DNA from: Hyperoodon ampullatus
Lineage: Eukaryota > Chordata > Mammalia > Artiodactyla > Ziphiidae
Direction: 5' to 3'
DNA length: 64,000 nt
Assembly: GCA_949752795.1 (NCBI GenBank)
Contig: OX457064.1
Coordinates: forward strand, 40,606,368-40,670,367
A model generated the notes under the pieces. It had not been told where the DNA came from, searched no databases, and was given only the letters and a program-made list of their open reading frames with translations. Made by a program: the position numbers and the translations under genes. This document shows, in pieces, positions 22,935-35,262 of the stretch (position 1 is the first letter of the stretch; each line of letters begins with the position of its first letter).

Positions 22935-23500
22935 TAGTGGGCATAACTATGTGCCAGGACTTTTCTTAGTTTCTAGAGGTATGTCAGAAACAATACAAAC
23001 AAAAATCAAAGCCCTCAGGGGGCTAACATTTTAGCAAAGAAAGAAAGACTGTAGAAATAGTTTAATAAGATACACCGTGTGTTACATAGTGATAAGTCAG
23101 ATGTGAGGAATAACAAAACAAGGGAAGTGAAGAGGGAACTGGGGAGGGAAGGACTGCAAGAGATGTGTGTGTTCCAGTAAACTCTCAGCAAACACCTGAA
23201 AAAGGTACAGGTGCAAACCATACAGTTATTTTAGGAAACAGGATTCCAGGCAGAGAGAAAGGATAATTCTAAACCCTGCTATGAGAGGATGATTGGTGTG
23301 TTCAAGGCAGAGCTGTAAGAGCAATGGGACTGGAAAGGACGGATGGAAGGAGAGAGGAGTAGAAGATGCGTCAAAGAAGTAACATGGGAACAGAGTTCAT
23401 CAAGACTTATTGGCTAGTATTAAGGATACATGGGAAAATATTGGAAATTTTTGAGCAGAAACGTAATGTGATATGACTTAACCTTTCAAAAATCACTTGA
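22935..23500 (-). mobile_element. L2 LINE fragment, antisense
   Basis: Long ordered match to the reverse complement of the L2 3' region: ACTATGTGCCAGGACTTTTC, AATCAAAGCCCTCAGGGGGC, GATAAGTCAGATGTGAGG, GATTCCAGGCAGAGAGAAAGG, and TGGTGTGTTCAAGGCAGAGC. The CHR SINE at 23501 follows, and a sense L2 piece comes after it. Confidence 0.75.
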
Positions 23501-23808
23501 GGGCTTCCCTGGTGGTGCAGTGGTTAAGAATCCATCTGCTGATGCAGGGGACGCGGGTTCGAGCCCTGGTCTGGGAAGATCCCACGTTCCGCAGAGCAAC
23601 TAAACCTGTGCACCACAACTACTGAGCCTGTGCTCTAGAGCCCATGAGCCACAACCACTGAGTCGGTGAGCCACAACTACTGAAGCCCACGCACCTAGAG
23701 CCCATGCTCTCCAACAAGAGAAGCCACCACAATGAGAAGCTGGTGCACTGCAACGAAGACCCAACACAGCCAATAAATAAAAAACTAAATAAATTAAATA
23801 AATTTTAA
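23501..23808 (+). mobile_element. long-form CHR SINE (CHR-1-like)
   Basis: Same tRNA-Glu-like head (GGGCTTCCCTGGTGGTGCAG) and an intact B-box-like GGGTTCGAGCC. The body is longer, with repeated GAGCCACAACTACTGA-type blocks and an AATAAATAAA-rich tail. Flanks share TCACTTGA (ending near 23500 and again near 23821), a decayed duplication. It is more diverged than the short-form copies, in keeping with an older insertion. The subfamily name is from memory. Confidence 0.9.
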
Positions 23809-23874
23809 AAACTTCACTTGAAAACTTAGCTTTAAAAGGAATATTGATTGACTATTTTGAAGTAAAAACATAAT

Positions 23875-24395
23875 GAGTTTCCTTCACCTGTCTAAAACCC
23901 TCAGTGACTGCTTCTGGGCATCAGTCTTAGTATAATAAGATCCTTTTTGATTAGCTTCTCCAACGCCAGATTTTTCTTTCAGTTATCCTGGTATCTTCCT
24001 CTTTGAACAAATGCATTTTTCATAGTTACTTTAGCCTGAGTGCAGGCTACTCATGTGGGAAATATCTCCTTTCCTTGTTCTTCAATGACAATCCTCTTTT
24101 AAAATTTGCCTGACTTTTTAATAGCTTAAGAAATCAGCTTACCACTGTCTCATGGAGGCCTCTACTCTCTCGCTCCTACTTCCAAACTATATACATCCCA
24201 AAGGTAGATAACCTTCCTGTAGTAGTAGCCCATTGTATTTTTATATTTCCTATATCATTGTGCTACAGTTGTCTCTTTTCTAACCTTTTCTTTTGCATTA
24301 AACTCCTAAGTTTCATAACTGAGTTGCAATAAAGGATATGCAGCCTCCTTAACTCAGTGGCTGACACACTGTTGGTGCTGAACAAACGATCTTTG
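23875..24395 (+). mobile_element. L2 LINE fragment, sense
   Basis: TTCACCTGTCTAAAACCCTC, then AGTGACTGCTTCTGGGCATC, a CTCCAACGCCAGATTTTTC block, and CAGTGGCTGACACACTGTTG, then GTGCTGAACAAACGATC at the end. These follow the L2 order from the CTGCTTAAAACCCTCCAGTG region to the tail. Confidence 0.65.
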
Positions 24396-25680
24396 CATGT
24401 GAGCAGGTGAGGCTCCAGGAAGATGCATTAGGCTAAGTCTGGTCATCCGTACACTTGCTCCTTTTCTTTCTGGAATTCAGGTTCAAGTAGTCTTTTTGGT
24501 AGCTGATACAGTCTCCCTATCCCAAGGTGTTTCGTCTCCTCAGCCACTGGTTCCTCCTTCTTCTCTGAACCCTAGCCTCAAGGATTTTCCATTTTTAGTG
24601 TTCTTTCTCCTAATTGCAAATATAAAACAGAAAATATCATTTGGGTGGTCTTCGACAGAGAAGTCACAAAACATTTCTTCCATACATAGTTAAGTTGAGA
24701 ACAGAGCTGAGTTGCTATGTGTATTCTAGGCAGTTAACTAGACCTACTCTTAAGCTAAGAGGTTCATTCCTGTACAAGGGCTTCATAACACAACATGGGG
24801 TTCAAATCTTTGCCTCAGCATAATTACAAATACTAAACATTGTGAACTTTCAGGACTGATCAAAAAGAATTGAAATAATTTACATTAAATCTACAAAAGC
24901 CAAAATTCTATTCTCTGGAAAGTTGTAAACTTTCCAGCATTTCACAAAATCTTTCCTATGTTAGTGCTGGGACTACAGTTTTAAAATCTTTTCCAAGATA
25001 ATACCTGGCAGTCTGACAAGTTGAATTATTGAAGGCAGGATGCAACAAATCTCTGTTTTTTTCTTTTTCACCATACCTGTTGCACACAGAAACCCTTCTC
25101 CTATGATTACCCTACTTCCCAGAGGCCTAAAGATGCAACCCACAGCAAATGGATGGTATCTGTTTGTCTCAAATAGGCCATTTGTATTTTTGAACTTGAT
25201 GTCCATTCCAAAGTGGTGATCCTAGAGTTTTGTCATCTCCTCACAAGAGAGAAGGCCACTTCTTTAAGTGAAATCATTATAACCACATGTAAGAGATACT
25301 ATATGATCAAGATCAAGAATGTTTCATACGATCAGTCGGTTCAGAAAAAAATAAGAAAAATGGAGGTAGAATAATCTTTAAAGCATTATTGAAAGCTCTG
25401 GAGAAGTCTTTGCAGAACAGATAGAACATTGAGAGGCAGGTACACAAGTAAAGAGGTCTGTGGGTTTTGTGTTGGAGAATCTATATTCAGGAAAGGGGAC
25501 TCTAAAGAGACAAAGTAATGTCAACTTTGAATTAATTTACATTTTGCCAAGATACTACAGTCTAAAAATCACCTATTTCCCCTTCCCCCCATTCATATTA
25601 AACTGCTCTATGTCAGTTTCTAAGTAATGAAATATAGCCAAATGTAAACTTGGTGAGAATTTTGCCGTATAGATGCCCAG

Positions 25681-25694
25681 GCTCCATCTAGTGG
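25681..25694 (-). promoter_or_regulatory. CTCF-like motif (candidate)
   Basis: The + strand GCTCCATCTAGTGG, read on the minus strand as CCACTAGATGGAGC, matches CCASYAGRKGGCRS at 13 of 14 positions. It faces the plus-strand candidate at 20501. Occupancy is unproven. Confidence 0.4.
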
Positions 25695-26307
25695 CAGAAG
25701 GTAACTGTAAGTTTTTACCATTTTCCCAGAGCCTTAAAAAAATATTTAATAGAGTTTGCATCTTGAGAACACTATGAATTAAGTTTTATATTCTTTCTAA
25801 GAAACAGTAATATCCAAGGTTAAAAACTTGTTTCCACCATATTAGTTTAGTACCACTTCTAATGAGACTATTTTATTTCTTCTGCTTTACAAAATTTAAC
25901 CTACACAGTAATTACAGTGAATATTCATTTTTGTAAGTTGTTGTTCTTTTGGTTTCTTCATTTTTTTTTTGTCATTCAAGAGGACAGACACAAATTGCAC
26001 AATCAAGCTAAGAAGTCATAAATTGTCTCATGGTTCAAAAAATTATAAAGCTTATGAACAAAAAATAATAATACATTAATGAAACAATGATATAATTAAA
26101 GAAAGTTAGAATTGGGTGAAAAATCTAAGTTGACTAGCTGAAAGTGAGATATGAGGTGGTAAAGTACGATACTATATTTTCAATTTAAGCATTTTACTTC
26201 TTACATGGTATTTCTTTCAGTGTCTTGAGTTGTTATTTTCTCCTGTTTCAACAGTTTTTTCCTTAAATATATTTTAAAGTCCTGATGAATTAAGGTATTG
26301 TCATTTG

Positions 26308-26354
26308 CCTGTGTGTACATATATATGATTGTGTGTGTGCGTGTGTGTGTGTAG
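26308..26354 (+). repeat. imperfect (TG)n tract
   Basis: TG dinucleotides interrupted by ACATATATATGAT and a CG step. A decayed microsatellite about 45 nt long. Confidence 0.85.
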
Positions 26355-26429
26355 GGTGTTTTACTCTTTATCAGATCAGTTTGGATGTGAATTTTGTGAG
26401 GGAAGTTAGTTTTAAAAAACAATTATCTT

Positions 26430-26636
26430 GGGGCCTCCCTGGTGGCGCAGTGGTTGAGAGTCCACCTGCTGATGCAGGGGATACGGGTTCGTGCCCCGGT
26501 CTGGGAGGATCCCATATGCCGCGGAGCGGCTGGGCCCGTGAGCCATGGCCGCTGAGCCTGCGCATCCGGAGCCTGTGCTCCGCAACGGGAGAGGCCACAA
26601 CAGTGAGAGGCCCGCTTACCGCAAAAAAAAAAAAAA
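26430..26636 (+). mobile_element. CHR SINE (CHR-2-like)
   Basis: Head GGGGCCTCCCTGGTGGCGCAG, B-box-like GGGTTCGTGCC and a poly-A tail. The 16-bp duplication AAAAAACAATTATCTT is at 26414-26429 and 26637-26652, perfect. A young insertion outside any L1 that I recognise. Confidence 0.95.
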
Positions 26637-26974
26637 AAAAAACAATTATCTTACCAGCTTTTTATAGTAAATTTTAATCTGAAATGCCTTCATCCCTCAC
26701 TTATTAAACTATTACAGGTAAAATTATGTATTAAATTTTACATATAAATATTAAACATATACTTGTTAATATTTATAATTATGTATATCTGAAAATATTA
26801 GATAAAATGGATACAATTTATTCACTTCTAAAACCTTCCCAATAAAAGTGTCATTGCGAATTTAACATGCATTTTGGTTTGCATATAAAATCTGAGCATC
26901 TCTGCATAAGACCAACTCTATATATCTAGTATATATTTCTCAAGGGTGACTTTTTTTTAAGTTAAAGACTTCAT

Positions 26975-27435
26975 CTTTTAAGAGCAATTTTATGTTCACA
27001 GCAAAATTGAGAAGTACAGAGATTTCCCATATACTTTGTGCCTTCTCACATGCATAGCCTCACCCATTATCAACATTCCCCGCGAGAGTGGTCCATTTGT
27101 TACAATTGTAACCCACATTGACACATCAAAATCACCCCAAGTTTATAGTTTACATTAGGGCTCACTCGATGTTGTACATTCTGTGGTCTTGGACACATGT
27201 GTAATATCATGTATCCATCATTATAGTACCATCCAGAGTGTTTTCACTGCTCTAACAATTCTTTGTGCCAGATTTACTCCTTCCTTCCCCGCAATCCCTG
27301 GCAACCACTGATCTGTTTACTGTCTCCATAATTTTTCTTTTTCTAGATGTTTCTTTTGCCAATATTTTTTCCCAGGCTGTGGCTTACTTATGTTCTCATT
27401 CCCTTGATATTGACTTTCACAGAGCAGAAGGCCTG
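26975..27435 (-). mobile_element. L1M fragment, antisense
   Basis: AGAGCAATTTTATGTTCACA, then AGTACAGAGATTTCCCATAT, TAGCCTCACCCATTATCAAC, TTACATTAGGGCTCACTC and CCCTGGCAACCACTGATCTG. These are the familiar reverse complement of an old L1M 3' region. The end (after about 27370) reads CCCAGGCTGTGGCTTACTTA, also L1-like but from another part, so two L1 pieces may abut. A spurious 62-codon frame here is not a gene. Confidence 0.8.
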
Positions 27436-29023
27436 ATGGAAGTAGCTGAGTGACAAGTTACTGCTGTGGGGTGATAAGCACAATTATTTGATAGAAGTGT
27501 TGGCCTAAACTAGTCTTTTTTTTTTCCAACAAAAGAAAGTCTTTTACTTTCTCTACAAATTTGGGGCATGGGGAGAAAGATGAGAGTAAATATAATTCAA
27601 AGTTTTCCCCTCAAACAACTCTAAATGTTTCTGCCTAGCCCTCAATGTCTTGGTGATATATTCTCTTTTGCTAACTAACTGCATTTCCCATTTTTTTCCA
27701 AAGATAGACTCCATTTTAATCAGGTCTCCTTAAAGTCCACAAACAAGCCATATTCGTGCTTTCTTTAGGCCTTTATCAAGAAATATTCACTTTCTGGCTG
27801 TTGTCTGTGGTTAAATGAACTTAAAGCCAAAAAAACACATATTTGACAGTATCTCACGTCTGTTGTGATAATACCACCATCTTAAAGTAAGTATAACATC
27901 ATAACAGTATCTAGTTCAGTATCATACGGCTTTCTCCTTGTCACCCACTACATAGCTGCTTTAAAGCCCAGAGTCTGGAGGCATGCTTTTCCATCATACA
28001 ACCCTTTGCTCTGGCAAAAGTCACAAACTCCAAGCTCAAGAGAGGGCCCTGAATGATCTGTGAATATCCAAGTTATTTTGTATCTAAATATTATGAAAGA
28101 TTGGGAGTATTTCAGTATCCTGCCTGAATATTTCAGTAGGTTGCTGTAGCATGGAATCAGAGATACATCAATTGTTTAAAGAAAGAAACCATAAAGAACA
28201 ACAAATGTTTTAAAATAAAACTGGAAAGATCAGTATAATTTGACAGCATCCCTCCTACCATCTCCATATTAAATATTCATATTGTACACACTGTATTTTT
28301 CCTCTCAGTTTTTCTCTTACCCCCTTAAAAGGAAGGTAAACGGATTTCTCCCATGATGGTTATTATTTTCCCAGTATGCCTTCCTCTAATTCTTCCATAC
28401 CAAAGAATTAAAAAACAAAACAATACAAATATATACACAAAAACTTGAACAGTCAATTAATTTGTTTCTGACTATTGGAACACATTCTTAAGGTAAATTG
28501 CCTGTATCTGTGCAGATTATTTAATAAATTTGTTCTGCTCTTAACTATACTATGAAAAACAAGATTATTCTTTATCAATATATTTGCTTATTGTCATTTT
28601 ATATTGGAAGTTTAAAAGAATTCTTATTACTCCAAAGATTGCACTATTCTTGAAGTATGAGGTATTTATTTAAGCATTAGGTATGCCTAATTTCTATCCT
28701 TTAATTGTTTTTTAGGTTATACAGGTTGATCTTCATAGTTATGTGTATATGGCTTACTATTTTCTTCACACAGAAAAAAGTTAATATAGTATATTTAAAT
28801 CAGAATTTACCAGTCCTGATAACTTGTGCTTTTACTCTCTTCACCTCTTATTGGCCCATTGCTATCCCATTTGGTATGATATACATCTCACAATTTTTCA
28901 TTAAGATTCATAAAGTGTATTTGATTTTTCAATTGACATTTCCTAATGATGTGTTATTTGGTATCACATTTTTCTTATTAATCATATATTTCTATTCAAC
29001 GAGGAAATAAAGTTTCCTGTAGT
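27436..29023. other. unique AT-rich stretch
   Basis: No gene or confident repeat. A T-run lies at about 27515-27525. The hydrophobic open frame near 28705-29010 lacks codon bias, homology and a convincing start, so I do not call it. Confidence 0.45.
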
Positions 29024-29398
29024 AATTTAAAAATTTTTTAACATATTTATTGGAGTATAGTTGCTTTACAATGTTGTGTTAATTTCTGCTGTATAACAGA
29101 GTGATTCAGCTATATGTATACATATATCCCCATATCCCCTCCCTCTTGCATCGCCCTTACACCCTCCCTATACCACCCCTCTAGGTGGTCGCAAAGCACC
29201 GAGCTGATCTATCTGTGCTCTGCAGCTGCTTCCCACTAGCTATCTATTTTACATTTGGTAGTGTGTATATGTGAATGCTACTCTCTCACTTCACCCCATC
29301 TTACCCTTCCCCCTCCCTGTGTCCTCAGGTCCATTGTCTACATCTGCGTTTTTATTCCTGTCCTGCCCCTAAGTTCATCAGAACCTTTTTTTTTTTTT
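29024..29398 (-). other. L1 3' UTR
   Basis: Antisense 3' UTR of the large L1. Landmarks on the + strand are GCTTCCCACTAGCTATCTAT, then ACTTCACCCCATCTTACCC and GTCCATTGTCTACATCTGCG. No poly-A signal beyond the AATAAA in reverse (TTTATT at about 29046) is seen. Confidence 0.85.
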
Positions 29399-32300
29399 TA
29401 GATTCCGTATATGTGTGTTAGCATACGGTATTTGTTTTTCTCTTTCTGACTTACTTCACTCTGTATGACAGACTCTAGGTCCATCCACCTCACTATAAAT
29501 AACTCAATTTCATTTCTTTTTATGGCTGAGTAATATTCCATTGTATATATGTGCCACATCTTCTTTATCCAACCTAAGTTGATGGACACTTAGGTTGCTT
29601 CCATGTCCTGATTATTGTAAATGGTGCTACAATGAACATTGTGGTACATGACTCATTTTGAATTATGGTTTTCTCAGGGTCTGGGCCCAGTGGTGGGATT
29701 GCTGGGTCATATGGTAGTTCTGTTTATAGTTTTTTAATGAACCTCCATACTGTTCTCCATTGTGGCTATATCAATTTACATTCCCACCAACAGTGCAAGA
29801 GGGTTCCCTTTTCTCAAAATCGTCTCCAGCATATGTTGTTTGTAGATTTCTTGATGATGGCCATTCTGACCGGTGTGAGGTGATACCTTGTAGTTTTGAT
29901 TTGCATTTCTCTAATGATTAGTGATGTTGAGCATCCTTTCATGTGTTTGTTGGCAACTGTATATTTGCTTTGGACAAACGTCTATTTAGATCTTTGGCCC
30001 ATTTTCGGATTGGGTTGTTTGTTTTTATGATATTGAGCTGAATGAGCTGCTTACATATTTTGGAGATTAATCCTTTTTTAGTTGCTTCATTTTCAAATAT
30101 TTTCTCCCATTCTGAGGGTTGTCTTTTCGTCTTGTTTATGGTTTCCTTGACTGTGCAAAAGCTTTTAAGTTTCATTAGGTCTCATTTGTTTATTTTTGTT
30201 TTTATTTCCATTTCTCTAGGAGGTGGGTCCAAAAGGATCTTGCTGTGATTTATGTCATAGAGTGTTCTGCCTATGTTTTCCTCTAAGAGTTTGATGGTGT
30301 CTGGCCTTACATTTAGGTCTTTAATCCATTTTGAGTTTATTTTTGTGTATGGTGTTAGGGAGTGTTCTAATTTCATTCTTTTACATGTAGCTGTTCAGTT
30401 TTCCCAGCACCACTTATTGAGGAGGCTGTCTTTTCTCCACTATATATTCTTGCCTCCTTTATCAAAGATAAGGTGACCATATGTGTGTGGGTTTATCTCT
30501 GGGCTTTCTATCCTGTTCCATGGATCTATATTTCTGTTTTTGTGCCAGTACCATACTGTCTTGATTACTGTAGCTTTGTAGTATAGTCTGAAGTCAGGGA
30601 GCCTGGTTGCTCCAGCTCTGTTTTTCTTTCTCAAGATTGCTTTGGCTATTTGGGGTCTTTTGTGTTTCCATACAAATTGTGAAATTTTTGTTCTAGTTCT
30701 GTGAAAAATGCCATTGGTAGTTTGATAGGGATTGCATTGAATCTGTAGACTGCTTTGGGTAGTATAGTCATTTTCACAATGTTGATTCTTCCAATCCAAG
30801 AACATGGTATATCTCTCCATCTGTTTGTACCATCTTTAATTTCTTTCATCAGTATCTTATACTTTTCTGCATACAGTTCTTTTCTCTCCTTAGGTAGGTT
30901 TATTCTTCGATATTTTATTCTTTTTGTTGCAGTGGTAAATGGGAGTGTTTCCTTAATTTCTCTTTCAGATTTTTCATCATTAGTGTATAGGAATGCAAGA
31001 GATTTCTGTGCATTAATTTTGTATCCTGCTACTTTACCAAATTCATTGATTAGCTCTAGTAGTTTTCTGGTAGCATCTTTAGGATTCTTTATGTATTAAT
31101 ATGATGTCATCTGCAAACAGTGACAGCTTTACTTCTTCTTTTCCAATTTGGATTCCTTTTATTTCTTTTTCCTCTCTGATTGCTGTGGGTAAAACTTCCA
31201 AAACAATGTTGAATAGGAGTGGTGAGAGTGGACAACCTTGTCTTCTTCCTGATCTTAGAGGAAATGATTTAAGTTTTTCACCATTGAGAATGATGTTGGC
31301 TGTGGGTTTGTCACATATGGCCTTTATTTCTTTGAGGTAGGTTACTTCTATGTCTACTATCTGGACAGTTTTTATCATAAATGGGTGCTGAATTTTGTCA
31401 AAAGCTTTTTCTGCATCTATTGAGATTATCATATGATTTTTATCCTTCAGTTTGTTAATATGGTGTATCACATTGATTGATTTGCTTAAATTGAAGGATC
31501 CTTGCATTCGTGGGATAAACCCTACTTGATCATGGAGTATGATCCTTTTAATGTGCTGTTGGATTTTGTTTGCTAGTATTTTGTTGAGGATTTTTGCATC
31601 TATGTTCATCAGTGATACTGGTCTGTAGTTTTCTTTTTTTGTGATATCTATGTCTGATTTTGGTATCAGGGTGATGGTGGCCTTGTAGAATGAGTTTGGG
31701 TGTGCTCCTCCCTCTCCTATATTTTGGAAAAGTTTGAGAAGGATAGGTGTTATCTCTTCCCCAAATGTTTGATAGAATTCGCCTGTGAAGCCAACTTGTC
31801 TTGGGCAAGAAGCCACCTTGTCCTGGGTTTATTGGAAGATTTTTAATCACAGTCTCAATTTCAGTGCTTGTGATTGGTCTGTTTATATTTTCTCTTTTTT
31901 CCTGGTTCAGTCTCAGAAGGTTGTGCTTTTCTAAGAATTTTGTCCATTTCTTCCAGGTTGTCCATTTTATTGGTGTATAGTTGCTTATAGTAATCTCTCA
32001 TGGCCTTTTGTATTTCTCTGCAGTGTCAGTTGTTACTTCTCCTTCTTCATTTCTAATTCTATTGATTTGAGTCTTCTCCCTTTTTTTCTTGATGAGTCTG
32101 GCTAATGGGTTATCAGTTTTGTTTCTCTTCTCAAAGAACCAGCGTTTAGTTTTATTGATCTTTGCTAATGTTTCCTTCATTTCTTTTACGTTTATTTCTG
32201 ATCTGATCTTTATGATTTCTTTCGTTCTGCTAACTTTGGGGGTTTTTTTTCTTCTTTCTCTAATTGCTTTAGGTGTAAGGTTAGGTTGTTTATTTGAGAT

Positions 32301-33230
32301 GTTTCTTATTTCTTGAGGTAGGATTCTATTGCTATACGCTACCCTCTTAGAACTGCTTATGCCGTATCCCATAGGTTTTGGGTCGTCGTGTTTTCATTGT
32401 CATTTGTTTCTAGGTTGTTTTTGATTTCCTCTGATTTCTTCAGTGATCTCTTGGTTATTTAGTAGTTTATTGTTTAGCCTCCATGAGTTTGTATTTTTTA
32501 CAGTTTTTTTTTGATTTGAATTGATGTGTACTCTCATAGCATTGTGGTCGGAAGAGGTACTTGATATGATTCTAATTATCTTAAATTTACCAAGGCTTGG
32601 TTTGTGACCCAAGATATGATCTAGCCTAGAGAATGTTCCATGAGCAGAGAAGATAGTGTATTCTGTTGTTTTTGGATGGAATGTCCTATAAATATCAATT
32701 AAGTCCATCTTGTTTAATGTATCATTTAAAGCTTGTGTTTCCTTACTTATTTTCATTTTGCATGATCTGTCCATTGGTGAAAGTGGGTGATAAAGTCACC
32801 TACTATTATTGTGTTACTGTTGATTTCCCCTTTTATAGCTGTTAGCATTTGTCTTATGTATTGAGGTGCTCCTATGTTGGGTGCATAAATATTTACAATT
32901 GTTATATCGTCTTCTTGGATTGATCCCTTGATCATTATATAGTGTCCTTCTTTGTCTCTCATAATATCCTTTATTTTAAAGTCTGATACGAGAATTGCTA
33001 CTCCAGCTTTCTTTTGATTTCCATTTGCATGGAGTATCTTTTTCCATCCCCTCACTTTCAGTCTTTATGTGTCCCTAGGTCTGAAGTGGGTCTCTTGTAG
33101 ACAGCATATATATGGGTCTTGTTTTTGTCCATTCAGCCAGTCTATGTCTTTTGGTTGGAGCATTTAATCCATTCACATTTAAGGTAATTATCAATATGTA
33201 TGTTCCTATTACCATTTTCTTAATTGTTTT
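29399..33230 (-). pseudogene. L1 ORF2p remnant, frameshifted
   Basis: On the minus strand, the endonuclease region lies at about 32.4-33.2 kb (IYAPNIGAPQYIRQM, IVGDF, SRLDHILGHK, SSTSSDHNAM). The reverse transcriptase lies at 31.08-31.82 kb as one open frame of 245 codons. It contains [54 protein letters not shown] and an intact FADD box at 31106-31117. The C-terminal region follows, with [20 protein letters not shown], and ends near 29399 with the MEYYSAIKRNEI motif. Frameshifts occur near 30690, 31800 and 32760, and the endonuclease and RT parts are in different frames. ORF2p provides target nicking and reverse transcription; this copy cannot make the full protein. Confidence 0.92.
31787..31830 (-). 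repeat. 22-bp imperfect tandem duplication in ORF2
   Basis: GAAGCCAACTTGTCTTGGGC AA at 31787-31808 is followed directly by GAAGCCACCTTGTCCTGGGT TT at 31809-31830. A length of 22 is not a multiple of three, so it shifts the ORF2 frame just upstream of the reverse transcriptase palm. Confidence 0.85.
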
Positions 33231-33239
33231 CAGTTTGTT

Positions 33240-34127
33240 TTTGTAGGTCCTTTAGTATTTGTTGTAAAGCTGGTTTGGTGGTGCTGAATTCTCTTAGCTT
33301 TTGCTTATCTGTAAATGTTTTTATTTCTCCATCAAATCTGAATGAGATCCTTGCTGGGTAGAGTAATATTGGTTGTAGGTTTTTCCCTTTCATCACTTTA
33401 AATATGTTCTGCCACTCCTTTCTGGCTTGCAGAATTGCTGCTGAAAGTTCAGCTCTTAACCTTATGGAGATTCCCTTGTATGTTATTTGTCGCTTTTCTC
33501 TTGCTACTTTTAATATTTTTTCTTTGTATTTAATTTTTGATAGTTTGATTAATATGTGTTTTGGCGTGTTCTCCTTGGATTTATCCTGTATGGGACTCTC
33601 TGTGCTTCCTGGACTTGACTGACTATTTCCTTTCCAATGTTAGGGAAGTTTTCAACTATAATCTCTTCAAATATTTTCTCAGTCCCTTTTGTTTTTCTCT
33701 TCTTCTTCTGGGACCCCTATAATTCGAATGTTGGTGTGTTTAATGTTGTCCTGAGGTCTCTGAGACTGTCCTCAATTCTTTTCATTCTTTTTTCTTTATT
33801 CTGCTCTGTGGTAGTTATTTCCAGTGTTTTATCTTCCAGGTCACTTATCTGTTCTTCTGCCTCATTGTTCTGCTATTGATTCCTTCTAGAGAATTTTTAG
33901 TTTCATTTATTGTGTTGTTCATCATTGTTTGTTTGCCCTTTAGTTCTTCTAGGTGCTTGTTAATCGTTTCTTGTATTTTCTCCATTCTATTTCCAAGATT
34001 TTGGTCATTATTACTATCATTACTCTGAATTCTTTTTCAGGCAGACTGTCTATTTCCTCTTCATTTGTTTGGTTTGGTGGGGTTTTACCTTGCTCCTTCA
34101 TCTGCTGCATATTTCTCTGTCTTCTCA
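33240..34127 (-). pseudogene. L1 ORF1p remnant
   Basis: Minus-strand ORF1 with the likely ATG at 34125-34127, reading MRRQRNMQQMKEQGKTPPNQ, then a DSLPEKEFRVM block (trimerising N-terminal region). Later EEEEKN near 33.7 kb and, at the end (about 33250-33320), the KQKLREFSTTKPALQQ motif of the C-terminal domain. It is broken by frameshifts. At about 295 codons it is close to, but a little shorter than, a typical ORF1p. Confidence 0.85.
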
Positions 34128-34614
34128 TTTTGTTTAACTTATTGTGTTTGGGGTCTCCTTTTCACAGACTGCAGGTTTGTAGTTCCTGTTGTTTTTGGTG
34201 TCTGCCCCCAGTGGGTGAGTTTGGTTCAGTGGCTTGTGTAGGCTTCCTGGTGGAGGGTACTGGTGCCTGTGTTCTGGTGGGTGGGGCTGGATCTTTTCTC
34301 TCCGGTGGGCAGGACCACATCCAGTGGTGTGTTTTCGGGTGTCTATGACCTTATTATGATTTTAGGCAGTCTCTCTGCTAATGGGTGGGGTTGTGTTCAT
34401 GTCTTACTATTTGTTTGGCATGGGGCGTCCAGCACTGGAGCTTGCTGGCCATTTGGTGGAGCTGGGTCTTAGCATTGAGATAGAGATCTCTGGGAGAGCT
34501 GTCACTGATTGTTCCAATGTCCTGAACTCGGCTCTCCCACCTCAGAGTCTCAGTCCTGACGTCAGGCCAGAGCACCAAGACCCTGTCCGCCACATGGCTC
34601 AGAAGAAAAAGGAG

Positions 34615-34635
34615 AAATTAATTAATTAATTAATC
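34615..34635 (+). repeat. (AATT)n / (TTAA)n short tandem repeat
   Basis: About five copies of AATT in a row, within the L1 5' UTR, next to an AT-rich patch extending to about 34700. Confidence 0.85.
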
Positions 34636-35247
34636 GAAATTTAAAAATAATAAATAGAAAAATTATTAACATAAAAAATAATAATAAAAAATAAGAGAGA
34701 GCAACCAAACCAATAAACAAATCCACCAATGGTAACAAGTGCTAAAAACTAAACTAAGATAAACATAAATATCAGAAGCAAATCAGTCATAGGCAGCAAA
34801 CCGCAAGTGTACATTTGCTCCTAAAGTCCACCGCCTCAATTTTGGGACAATTCTTTGTCTTTTTAGGTATTCCACACATGAAGGGTACATCAAGTTGCTT
34901 GTGGGGATTTAATCTGCTGCTACTGAGGCTGCATGGAGAAATTTCCCTTTCTCTTCTTTGTTCCCACAGCTCCTGGGGTTCAGCTTTGGTTTTGGCCCCA
35001 CCTCTGTTTGTAGGTCGCCCTCAGGCATCTGTTCCCTGCCCACACAGGACAGGTTTAAAGCAGCGCTGATTAGGTGCCTCTGGCTCACTCAGGTCAGGGG
35101 GAGGGAGGGGTACGGAATGCAGGGTGAGCCTGTGGCAGCAGAGGCCAGAGTGACTTTACAATAGCCTGAGGCACACCATGTGTTCTCCCGGGGGAAGTTG
35201 TCCCTGGATCACGGTACCCTGGAGTGGCATGCTGCACAGGTTCCCCC

Positions 35248-35262
35248 GGGGGGGGGGGGGGG
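35248..35262 (+). repeat. 15-nt G homopolymer in the L1 5' UTR
   Basis: A run of G directly after CCCCC, giving a CCCCCGGGGG dyad, followed by AGGGG. It could form G-quadruplex structures on the plus strand. On the L1 sense strand it is a C-run. Confidence 0.9.

Larger units (their letters stand above)
24396..26413. other. unique stretch
   Basis: No gene or confident repeat. A CTCF-like 14-mer lies at 25681. T-runs near 25960 and short AT-rich patches are simple sequence. Confidence 0.45.

Noticed and set aside
28705..29010. 101-codon hydrophobic frame resembling a membrane protein
   Set aside because: T-rich DNA gives F/I/L-rich frames by composition; no conserved motif and no convincing start.
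31079..31816. 245-codon minus-strand open frame as a possible gene
   Set aside because: It is the reverse transcriptase part of the L1 copy, with frameshifts on both sides; kept as part of the L1 pseudogene.
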